Shown here: one piece after another, positions 7,241-13,682 of the stretch
How the letters are laid out: each line of letters starts with the position of its first letter
Numbering within the stretch: the first letter of the stretch is position 1
NCBI GenBank assembly: GCA_964589725.1
Contig: CAZPUJ010000059.1
Coordinates: forward strand, 1-14,200
Origin: CAYSHJ01 sp964589725
Lineage (GTDB): Bacteria; Planctomycetota; Planctomycetia; Planctomycetales; Planctomycetaceae
Length of the DNA: 14,200 nucleotides
Reading direction: 5' to 3'
Notes under the pieces: generated by a model
What the model saw: only the letters and a program-made list of their open reading frames with translations
Database searches by the model: none
What the model was told of the DNA's origin: nothing
Program-made: the position numbers and the translations under genes

Positions 7241-8827
7241 ATGTCACTCAAGCTTCTGCCGGGTCAGACAGTCGGGATTGATTTGGGAACTACCTATTCG
7301 TCGCTTGCCCAGCTCAACAATGAGGGGCATCCGCTGGCGCTGAAGAATTCGGATGACAAGACTATTACACCATCGGTCGTGCTGCTGGGCGAGGACGGCA
7401 AGGTGATGGTCGGTCCGTCATTCGAACGGATCGCCGTCGAAGACCCCGGCCACGTCATCGAGGCCATCAAGCGCGAGATGGGCAACAAGAACTACTTCGT
7501 CGTCTATCAGGGCAAGAAGTTGACGCCGGAGTTCATCTCGGCGTTAATTCTGAAAAAGCTGAAGCAGGACGCCGAAACGCAGATCGGCCCGATCGCCAAC
7601 GCGGTGGTCACGGTGCCGTACTATTTCAACGACGTCCGCCGCAAGGCGACTCAAGACGCCGGCCGCATTGCCGGGCTGAACGTGATTGACATCATCAACG
7701 AGCCGACTGCCGCCACGCTGGCTTACGCCTGGATCAAGGGGGAATTGGGCCGGTCGGAGTTGAAGCAAGCCGAGCGGACCGTGCTGGTGTACGATCTGGG
7801 TGGCGGCACGTTCGACGTCACGGTGGTCCGTTACACTCCCACGCACTTCCGTGTGCTGGCCACCGACGGTGACGTCATGCTGGGTGGTCTCGACTGGACG
7901 CGCCGCCTCGTCGATCACGTTTCCCTGCAATTCAAAACCAAGTACGGCTCCGACCCACGCGAAGAACCAGAGACGTTACAGTCCCTCAGCCAGGACTGCG
8001 AATTGGCGAAACGCGAGTTGAGCGAAAAGGCTCAGACGCAAATCGCGGTGTACTCCAAAGGCAGTTCGCTGACGGTGTCGATCACCCGCGGCGACTTCGA
8101 ACGTATGACGGGCGATCTGTTGCAACGCACGCGAGACACGACCGAACTGGTGTTGCAACAATCAGGCGTCGACAAGTCCGGTCTAGATGAGGTCATCCTG
8201 GTCGGCGGTTCGACGTACATGCCGATCGTGGAAAAGACGCTGCAAGAGGTCTGTGGTCGCCCGCCTTTTCGATCCAAGGAAGTCACTCCCGAAGAAGCGG
8301 TGGCACAGGGGGCGGCCATCCACGCGGCAATCCTGGAGGCCAAGGCGACCGGCGGCGAAAGCCGCATGGGCAAGACGATCATCAACCGCCTGCGTTCCGT
8401 GCACACGATCGACGTCAACTCGCACTCGTTGGGGATTAAGATCACCGATCCGCAGAATCGCAGCCGCAAGATCAACCACATCATGATCCCCAGGAACACG
8501 CCGATTCCTTTCGAGGTGAAGCAGAAGTTCGTCACGACTTCGCAAAACCAACAGCGGATTCACGTGAGCGTGCTCGAAGGTGACGTGGAGGATCCGGACG
8601 CATGCGAGCAGATCGGCGATTTCTACATCACCGGCCTGCCGGTCAACCTCGCGGCCGGGTCTCCCGTCGAAGTCACGTATGCGTACGACGCCAACGGCCG
8701 CATTCACTGCTCGGCGATGGAACTGACCAGCAAGCAAATCGCCTCGATTGAAATCGTCCGCGCGGGCCTGCAAACCAAAGATGTCGACGTCTTCGCTGTG
8801 CTGGCCAGGGATTACCACGTCGAATGA
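7241..8827 (+). CDS. Hsp70/DnaK-family protein lacking the C-terminal helical lid
   Basis: The 528-residue protein has a complete Hsp70 ATPase domain: GIDLGTTYSS (12-21), VTVPYYFND (123-131), INEPTAATLAYA (152-163), YDLGGGTFDV (184-193) and ILVGGSTYMPIV (319-330). The expected phosphate-binding Lys is in EAIKREMG (Lys78). After a linker reading VHTIDVNSHSLGIK (387-400), in place of the usual LLLDVTPLSLG, comes a beta-type substrate-binding domain ending near 500. Only a short tail follows, so the alpha-helical lid of DnaK (about 610-640 residues in total) is absent. AAAGG lies 7 bp before ATG. The J-like gene follows after 15 bp, so the two are probably one operon. This is a paralogue, not the housekeeping DnaK; the clients are unknown. 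Confidence 0.93.
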   Translation: MSLKLLPGQTVGIDLGTTYSSLAQLNNEGHPLALKNSDDKTITPSVVLLGEDGKVMVGPSFERIAVEDPGHVIEAIKREMGNKNYFVVYQGKKLTPEFISALILKKLKQDAETQIGPIANAVVTVPYYFNDVRRKATQDAGRIAGLNVIDIINEPTAATLAYAWIKGELGRSELKQAERTVLVYDLGGGTFDVTVVRYTPTHFRVLATDGDVMLGGLDWTRRLVDHVSLQFKTKYGSDPREEPETLQSLSQDCELAKRELSEKAQTQIAVYSKGSSLTVSITRGDFERMTGDLLQRTRDTTELVLQQSGVDKSGLDEVILVGGSTYMPIVEKTLQEVCGRPPFRSKEVTPEEAVAQGAAIHAAILEAKATGGESRMGKTIINRLRSVHTIDVNSHSLGIKITDPQNRSRKINHIMIPRNTPIPFEVKQKFVTTSQNQQRIHVSVLEGDVEDPDACEQIGDFYITGLPVNLAAGSPVEVTYAYDANGRIHCSAMELTSKQIASIEIVRAGLQTKDVDVFAVLARDYHVE

Positions 8828-8842
8828 ATCCGGAGGTTTCCC

Positions 8843-9892
8843 GTGGCATTGGACGTCTACAAGGATTGGCTGGGCATCCCGGACGGTCCGCGCCCGCCCG
8901 ATCATTACACGCTGCTGCGGTTAGTCCAGTTTGAGGACAATACCGACAAAATCCGCGGTAACTATCGCAAGCTCAACGGACACGTCCGCAAGTACGCCAG
9001 CGGGCAGTACGCCGCGCCGTCGCAGGAATTGCTCAACGAGTTGGCCAAGGCGATGCTCTGCCTGACCGACGTGGAACGCAAACGTGAGTACGACGAAAGC
9101 CAAGGCCGCGAATTCGCCGAAGAGCGTTCTAGGTCCGGGACTCGTCTGACCGAAAACGTTTTGGCCGAGCAAGGTGTGTTGACCAAGCAGCAAGTCAAGG
9201 AAGTCAAGGAGTTCGCCGACAAGCGCGGTTTGACCGTGCGCGACGCCGTCGTGCAAATGAAAATCACCGACATCGAAACCGCCACGAAGGCGTATGCCGT
9301 CGAGTTGGGCCTCTCGTTCGTCGACCTCAGCGAGACCGTACCGGATGACAAAGTGCTTGACCAAGTCGCGCGCGGCACCGTGCGCCGCAACTCGGTCCTG
9401 CCGCTGTTCGTGGATAACGATTACATCCTGGTTGCGTGCGTTGATGAACCGACTCACGAACTCGAAGAAGAATTGCGAGTCACGTTCGACTTACCCGTGC
9501 GCGCGGTGCTCGCCGCGCCGATGGCTATCAATCAGTCAATCTCTAAGTATTACCCCCCCGGCACGCGCGAGACGCCGGTCCTTGCCAAGAAACAGACCAA
9601 GTCCACCGCCGCCTCCACCAAACCCGGTAAAGCCGCGAAAGCCGCAGCGGTTCCGACTCCGCAAACGGCGGCCGGCCCGCACCGCTATTGGTCGCAGCTT
9701 TCTCCCGAAGAGCAAGCTGAACGCAAGCAATGGGGCCTACTCATCATGATGTGGGCGACTTGTGGTTCCGTGGCGCTCGACTACGGCGTGGTGTTCCAGT
9801 TCATTTGGCCGACGTTTCCGTTCTTGTTCCTGATGCCGATCTTCGTCGTGCCGCTCGTTGTCTGGTACGTCACGAAGGTCTATTGGAAGTAG
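8843..9892 (+). CDS. J-like domain / GspE-MshE N-terminal domain / membrane-anchor fusion protein
   Basis: The 349-residue protein starts at GTG, with GGAGG (8832-8836) 6 bp upstream. Residues 20-85 (DHYTLLRL, IRGNYRKL, LLNELAKAMLCLTDVERKREYD) follow the helix pattern of a J domain, but the HPD tripeptide is replaced by RKY near 49-51. Residues 100-238 match the GspE/MshE N-terminal fold: RLTENVLAEQGVLT, LGLSFVDL, VLPLFVDNDYILVACVDEP and INQSISKYY. A Lys/Ala/Pro-rich linker (245-280) leads to two membrane segments (about 297-317 and 322-344), ending in a short YWK tail. There is no GspE ATPase domain, so it is not a secretion motor. Context suggests it partners the Hsp70 encoded 15 bp upstream, at the membrane. 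Confidence 0.85.
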   Translation: MALDVYKDWLGIPDGPRPPDHYTLLRLVQFEDNTDKIRGNYRKLNGHVRKYASGQYAAPSQELLNELAKAMLCLTDVERKREYDESQGREFAEERSRSGTRLTENVLAEQGVLTKQQVKEVKEFADKRGLTVRDAVVQMKITDIETATKAYAVELGLSFVDLSETVPDDKVLDQVARGTVRRNSVLPLFVDNDYILVACVDEPTHELEEELRVTFDLPVRAVLAAPMAINQSISKYYPPGTRETPVLAKKQTKSTAASTKPGKAAKAAAVPTPQTAAGPHRYWSQLSPEEQAERKQWGLLIMMWATCGSVALDYGVVFQFIWPTFPFLFLMPIFVVPLVVWYVTKVYWK

Positions 9893-9941
9893 CCGGTCAG
9901 CGTATTCGCCTCCCGCCTGGCAGAGTCAATCCCGCCGCATG

Positions 9942-11006
9942 TCATTCGCACGATCGTCGTCGCTGAGACCGGCGCGAGGTTGGCAACTCGTCCCAGAACC
10001 GTTCGAGCTCGGGTGGCCATTCACTGACGAAGTGCAGGTCTTCGCCCGTGATGGGATGCACGAAACTGAGTTCGATCGCGTGCAGCGCTAATCGTGGTGG
10101 CGTCGGATGATTTGCGATTGGCGACGTTGGTGGCTCGGGTGATTGACGCGCCGGGCCGTACTTGACGTCGCCGCAGATCGGATGACCAAGTTCCGCGAGG
10201 TGAATGCGGATTTGATTCGTGCGCCCGGTTTCCAAACGACATTCGACCAACGAGTGGCCGCGGCGCGAGGACAATGGTCGGACGTGAGTGATCGCCAATT
10301 GCGGAAGTCGGAAGTCGGATGGCGGAGCGTGGATGGTGTGAGAATCGACCGACGATTTCTCCGCCGCATCCGGAGACATGCTGCCGCGTTTGCCGCCGCC
10401 TCGGTCGCGCACGAAGTGGGAGCGAATTGTCTGAGCCTCGATCTGGCCTGGCACGATGGCCCAGTAGACTCGGCTGGGCGTGCGCGCTGCGAACTGGCGC
10501 ATGAGACCGTCTCGCGCTTCTGTCGTGCGCACAACCACAAGCAAGCCGCTGGCGTCGCGGTCCAGTCGATGAACAATGAAGATTTGACCGGCATCACGGC
10601 GCGGACGACGGCCTTCGTACTCGGAGATGACTCGTGGCAGAATCGCGTCGAGCGTTGGCGTTCGTGGTCGGCCGTGGCGATGCGCGGTTCTCTCTGCGGC
10701 GGGAAGCTCCGTCAGTAGTCCGGCTGGCTTTTCGACGACGACTAGATGCTCGTCGCGGAATCGCAGACTGATGTCATCGCCGTGCGGCGCGCGGGGCAAC
10801 GCTCGGCTGGCGACTTCGACGACGTCGTTCGTCCGCAGCCGCCGAGCTTCGTCCTGGCACAGCGTCCCGTTCACGGTGATCTGTCGAGCCGCCAGCAGTC
10901 GTCGAGCTTCCGACCAACTCAACCCCGGCTGCCAATGTCGAAGCGTCGCCAACACCGTTCTGCCGGCGAGCGAGTCATCGACGAGATGGACGTTGGCAGG
11001 TGACAT
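9942..11006 (-). CDS. RluA-family RNA pseudouridine synthase
   Basis: The 354-residue protein converts specific uridines in rRNA or tRNA to pseudouridine. An S4-type RNA-binding domain lies at about 20-66 (WSEARRLLAARQITVNG, LRTNDVVEV). The catalytic domain has VVEKPAGLL (90-98), HRLDRDASGLLV (146-157) with expected catalytic Asp149, GRTNQIRIHL (261-270), GDVKYG (279-284) and LALHA (306-310). The motif is HRLDxxTSG in most relatives as I recall it; here Thr is Ala. A low-complexity insert (about 203-235) and a Pro-rich one (about 286-304) look like loops. The target uridine cannot be deduced. No good Shine-Dalgarno sequence precedes the ATG. It converges with the J-like gene across a 49-bp gap. 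Confidence 0.92.
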   Translation of the reverse strand: MSPANVHLVDDSLAGRTVLATLRHWQPGLSWSEARRLLAARQITVNGTLCQDEARRLRTNDVVEVASRALPRAPHGDDISLRFRDEHLVVVEKPAGLLTELPAAERTAHRHGRPRTPTLDAILPRVISEYEGRRPRRDAGQIFIVHRLDRDASGLLVVVRTTEARDGLMRQFAARTPSRVYWAIVPGQIEAQTIRSHFVRDRGGGKRGSMSPDAAEKSSVDSHTIHAPPSDFRLPQLAITHVRPLSSRRGHSLVECRLETGRTNQIRIHLAELGHPICGDVKYGPARQSPEPPTSPIANHPTPPRLALHAIELSFVHPITGEDLHFVSEWPPELERFWDELPTSRRSQRRRSCE

Positions 11007-11179
11007 AGGCGGGCGGCCAGGGATCCGAGGTCACGACAATTCGCAAAAGGGGATGCGCGGTGATCAGCGTACCGCTTTCCGAGGAATTACATTGACGTCT
11101 CCAACTTCTGATCGTAGCAGTCTGAGCACTCGTTCCAAACCAAACGGCATGCCGATGGTTGCCGTCACCATTTGGTTGC

Positions 11180-11197
11180 TCAGCACGAAAGTGCTGA
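11180..11197. other. 7-bp stem hairpin with GAAA tetraloop
   Basis: TCAGCAC (11180-11186) and GTGCTGA (11191-11197) pair perfectly around GAAA, a GNRA-type tetraloop when transcribed on the + strand. No T-tract follows on either strand, so a terminator is unlikely. Its role is unknown. Confidence 0.5.
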
Positions 11198-11256
11198 TGT
11201 TGGAGCGTCGCGACGATTGTCGTGACGCCAGGCATGCGAGCGCGGACTGTTGGCCC

Positions 11257-11262
11257 TATAAT
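11257..11262 (+). promoter_or_regulatory. consensus -10 box just before ygiQ ATG
   Basis: A perfect TATAAT lies 10 bp before the ATG at 11273. No good -35 is seen 16-18 bp upstream. Transcription starting 6-8 bases downstream would give an mRNA with almost no leader, in keeping with the lack of a Shine-Dalgarno sequence. Confidence 0.4.
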
Positions 11263-11272
11263 CTCGCTCGTC

Positions 11273-13528
11273 ATGAATCGTCTCAAACTGGAATTGCCTG
11301 TGATTTCGCGGCCCGATGCGGCGAACGACTCGCTCGCGGCGTTGCGGCCGACGGCGGCGAGTCTGTGCTCGCGGAAGCCGCTGCCGATGAGCATGAAAGA
11401 AGCTCGTGAGCGCGGCTGGGATGAGATTGACATCGTCTTCGTCACCGGTGACGCGTACATCGATCATCCGAGCTTCGCGATGGCGATTCTCGGTCGAGTG
11501 CTCGAAGCGGCGGGCTATCGCGTCGGGATCGTCAGTCAGCCCGATTGGCATTCGTGCGAGGCGTGGCGCCGGTTCGGGAAGCCTCGGCTGTTCTTCGCGA
11601 TCAGCGCGGGAAACATGGACTCGATGATCAATCACTACACGGCCAACCGCAAAGTTCGCAACGACGACGCGTACTCGCCCGGCGGCCGGATCGGATTGCG
11701 ACCCGATCGAGCAACGCTGGCGTATTGCCATCGCGCGCGAGAAGCCTTCCCCGGCGTGCCTGTCATCGCCGGCGGCGTCGAGGCGTCGTTGCGGCGTCTG
11801 GCGCATTATGACTACTGGTCCGACAAGGTTCGCCGCTCGATCCTGCTCGACAGCAAAGCGGACCTGGTCGTGTTTGGCATGGGTGAAGATGTCATTTGGG
11901 AGATTGCTCGCCGAATCGACGCCGGACAAACGCTGCGCGACCTGCGTGATCTGCGCGGCGTTGCCTACTTGCTGGGAGCTAAGGAAAGCGCCGAACGATT
12001 TGGCGACACCGCTTCGTCCCCTCTCCCACCGGGAGAGTGTGGCCGAAGGCCGGGTGAGGGTTTCGAGGGGTGTGACGCGCGACGAAACGGCATGACGACA
12101 TTAAACGTCGATTGCATCCCTCAACCTAGCCCTCTCCCAGAGGGAGAGGGGACCGCTGCGGCAACATTCCTCGTCATTCCCAGCTTCGAAGACGTCTGTC
12201 GCGACAAGCCGACGTTCGCGGAAGCGACCAAGCAGATTCACAACGAGACGAATCCGTACAATGCTCGGTGTTTGATCCAGTGGCATGATCGACAAGTGGT
12301 CGTATGCAATCCGCCGCGGTTTCCGATCTCGCAAGAAGCGATGGACGCCGTGTATGGCTTGCCGTACACGCGGCGTCCGCATCCGAGTTACCGCGAGTCG
12401 ATTCCGGCTTTCGAAATGATCAAGGATTCGGTAACGATCATGCGCGGCTGCTTTGGCGGCTGCACGTTTTGTTCGATCACCACGCATCAGGGACGGATCA
12501 TTCAGTCACGCAGTCACGAGTCGATCATTGGCGAGATTCAGTCGATGACGCGCGACCCGCAGTTCAAAGGAGTCATCAGCGACATTGGCGGGCCGACAGC
12601 CAATATGTATCAGATGCGGTGTAGTCGTCCGGAGGTCGAGGCCATCTGTCGTCGGCAGTCGTGCGTGCATCCGACGATCTGCAAACTGCTCGGCACCGAT
12701 CATGGGCCACTCATCAAGCTGATGCAGGACGCTCGTGAAATTCCGGGGATCAAGCGGGTCTTCGTCGCGAGCGGCATTCGGATGGACTTGGCTCGCCGGT
12801 CGCCCGAGTACATGCGCGAGTTGGTCCAGCATCATGTCGGCGGGCATCTGAAAGTCGCTCCCGAGCACACCGATGCCACGGTGCTCAACCTGATGCGCAA
12901 GCCGGCCAGCGACGACTTCGAGAAGTTCACTGAAGTTTTTGAACAGGAGTCCCAGAAAGCCGGAAAGAAGCAGTATGTCATTCCGTACTTCATCGCCAGT
13001 CACCCCGGCGGCGACTTGAACTCGATGATTGATCTGGCGGTCTTCCTGAAGCGGAACGGCTACCGCCCCGATCAGGTTCAAGATTTCATTCCGGCTCCCT
13101 TCGACGTCGCAACGGCGATGTATTACACAGGCATCGATCCGTTCACGAAGAAGCCGGTCTATGTGGCACAGCACCTGCGCGACCGCAAGCTGCAACGGGC
13201 GTTGATGCAGTTCTTCAAACCGGAGAATTACTTCGAAGTCCGCAAGGCTCTGGAGCAAGCCGGCCGGCAAGATCTGATCGGCTCGGGCTGCGATAGTCTG
13301 ATCGCCGATCGTCCGCCTCGCGAGGCGCTCGACAAGCGACGGAAGGAAGCCAACTCGCGGTTCCGTGGCGAGTACGTACATACGATCCCCGCCGACAGAG
13401 CTGACTCTCGGCCTTTGATTCAGAGGAAGTTGACGCCGTCAGGAAGGGGCACGGCGAAGACAAAGCGTCAGTCGCGACATAAGGCAGGGCGAGGCTATCG
13501 GCCGCAGCGCCCCAGCGCGACTCAATGA
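11273..13528 (+). CDS. ygiQ: YgiQ-type radical SAM protein with in-frame repeat insertion
   Basis: The product (751 residues from this ATG) belongs to the YgiQ/UPF0313 radical SAM group, whose reaction is not established. The N-terminal domain shows GWDEIDIVFVTGDAYIDHPSF and VIAGGVEASLRRLAHYDYWS. The radical SAM domain carries the CxxxCxxC cluster motif as Cys393, Cys397 and Cys400 (RGCFGGCTFCSI), followed by ISDIGGPTANMY and HLKVAPEHT. The C-terminus is a Lys/Arg-rich tail. Residues 249-296 (SPLPPGEC...PLPEGEGTAA) are foreign and encoded by an inserted repeat. Removing them joins GDTAS to ATFLVIPSFEDV, as expected for the family. The frame is open to GTG 11222; ATG 11273 is preferred because a TATAAT box lies between the two. 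No Shine-Dalgarno sequence precedes either. Confidence 0.92.
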   Translation: MNRLKLELPVISRPDAANDSLAALRPTAASLCSRKPLPMSMKEARERGWDEIDIVFVTGDAYIDHPSFAMAILGRVLEAAGYRVGIVSQPDWHSCEAWRRFGKPRLFFAISAGNMDSMINHYTANRKVRNDDAYSPGGRIGLRPDRATLAYCHRAREAFPGVPVIAGGVEASLRRLAHYDYWSDKVRRSILLDSKADLVVFGMGEDVIWEIARRIDAGQTLRDLRDLRGVAYLLGAKESAERFGDTASSPLPPGECGRRPGEGFEGCDARRNGMTTLNVDCIPQPSPLPEGEGTAAATFLVIPSFEDVCRDKPTFAEATKQIHNETNPYNARCLIQWHDRQVVVCNPPRFPISQEAMDAVYGLPYTRRPHPSYRESIPAFEMIKDSVTIMRGCFGGCTFCSITTHQGRIIQSRSHESIIGEIQSMTRDPQFKGVISDIGGPTANMYQMRCSRPEVEAICRRQSCVHPTICKLLGTDHGPLIKLMQDAREIPGIKRVFVASGIRMDLARRSPEYMRELVQHHVGGHLKVAPEHTDATVLNLMRKPASDDFEKFTEVFEQESQKAGKKQYVIPYFIASHPGGDLNSMIDLAVFLKRNGYRPDQVQDFIPAPFDVATAMYYTGIDPFTKKPVYVAQHLRDRKLQRALMQFFKPENYFEVRKALEQAGRQDLIGSGCDSLIADRPPREALDKRRKEANSRFRGEYVHTIPADRADSRPLIQRKLTPSGRGTAKTKRQSRHKAGRGYRPQRPSATQ
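12009..12016. repeat. left copy of 8-bp putative target-site duplication
   Basis: CCGCTTCG abuts the left inverted repeat of the inserted element. It matches CCGCTGCG at 12153-12160 in seven of eight positions. Element plus one copy measure 144 bp, a multiple of three. Confidence 0.65.
12017..12152. mobile_element. MITE/REP-like palindromic element inserted in ygiQ
   Basis: The 136-bp segment begins with TCCCCTCTCCC (12017-12027) and ends with its exact reverse complement GGGAGAGGGGA (12142-12152). Each end is also a hairpin: CTCTCCC-ACC-GGGAGAG (12021-12037) on the left and CCCTCTCCC-AGA-GGGAGAGGG (12130-12150) on the right. GGCC-GAA-GGCC (12041-12051) adds a third. It is flanked by CCGCTTCG (12009-12016) and CCGCTGCG (12153-12160), an 8-bp direct repeat with one mismatch, which looks like a target-site duplication. 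It encodes no protein of its own, so mobilisation would need a transposase in trans. From memory, peptides such as SPLPxGEG in many GC-rich genomes stem from similar repeats. Confidence 0.8.
12153..12160. repeat. right copy of 8-bp putative target-site duplication
   Basis: CCGCTGCG follows the right inverted repeat directly and differs from the left copy by one base. The mismatch suggests an insertion old enough to have drifted. Confidence 0.65.
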
Positions 13529-13564
13529 TCGACGATCGAGGACAGCGGCGATGCGATGGCAACA

Positions 13565-13590
13565 GTCACGTGGAAAAGTGTCACGTGGAA
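13565..13590. repeat. 11-bp direct repeat with CACGTG core upstream of rplY
   Basis: GTCACGTGGAA occurs at 13565-13575 and 13580-13590, a period of 15 bp. Each copy contains the palindrome CACGTG. The second copy ends 4 bp before the predicted -35 box of rplY, a position suited to a regulator binding site. It lies outside ygiQ, whose stop is at 13526-13528. Confidence 0.6.
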
Positions 13591-13594
13591 TTGG

Positions 13595-13623
13595 TTGCAG
13601 ATTATGGGTAGGGCCGCTATTTT
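13595..13623 (+). promoter_or_regulatory. sigma70-like promoter for rplY
   Basis: TTGCAG (13595-13600) and TATTTT (13618-13623) are separated by 17 bp. The leader would be about 50 bases and contains the rplY ribosome binding site. Confidence 0.5.
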
Positions 13624-13682
13624 GCCGGACTTCCTCGAGGGATCCCAATTCGGTTCGCACTGACGATTGAGGTGATTTGCAC

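Larger units (their letters stand above)
11007..11272. other. intergenic region between divergent rluA-like and ygiQ genes
   Basis: No convincing gene is seen. Structures present are a hairpin with a GAAA loop (11180-11197), a perfect 10-bp palindrome CGTCGCGACG (11206-11215) and a consensus TATAAT (11257-11262). TTGACG (11092-11097) lies 17 bp before a poor -10, TAGCAG. Promoters of both flanking genes should lie here, but the rluA-side one could not be recognised. Confidence 0.5.

Noticed and set aside
8843..9892. Type II secretion or type IV pilus ATPase
   Set aside because: Only the N-terminal domain of the family is present. There are no Walker A or B motifs, and membrane segments follow directly.
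12017..12152. Intein, intron or CRISPR-like explanation for the ygiQ insertion
   Set aside because: It is only 48 codons, with no intein motifs and no repeat-spacer array. The terminal inverted repeats and flanking duplication point to a mini-transposable repeat.
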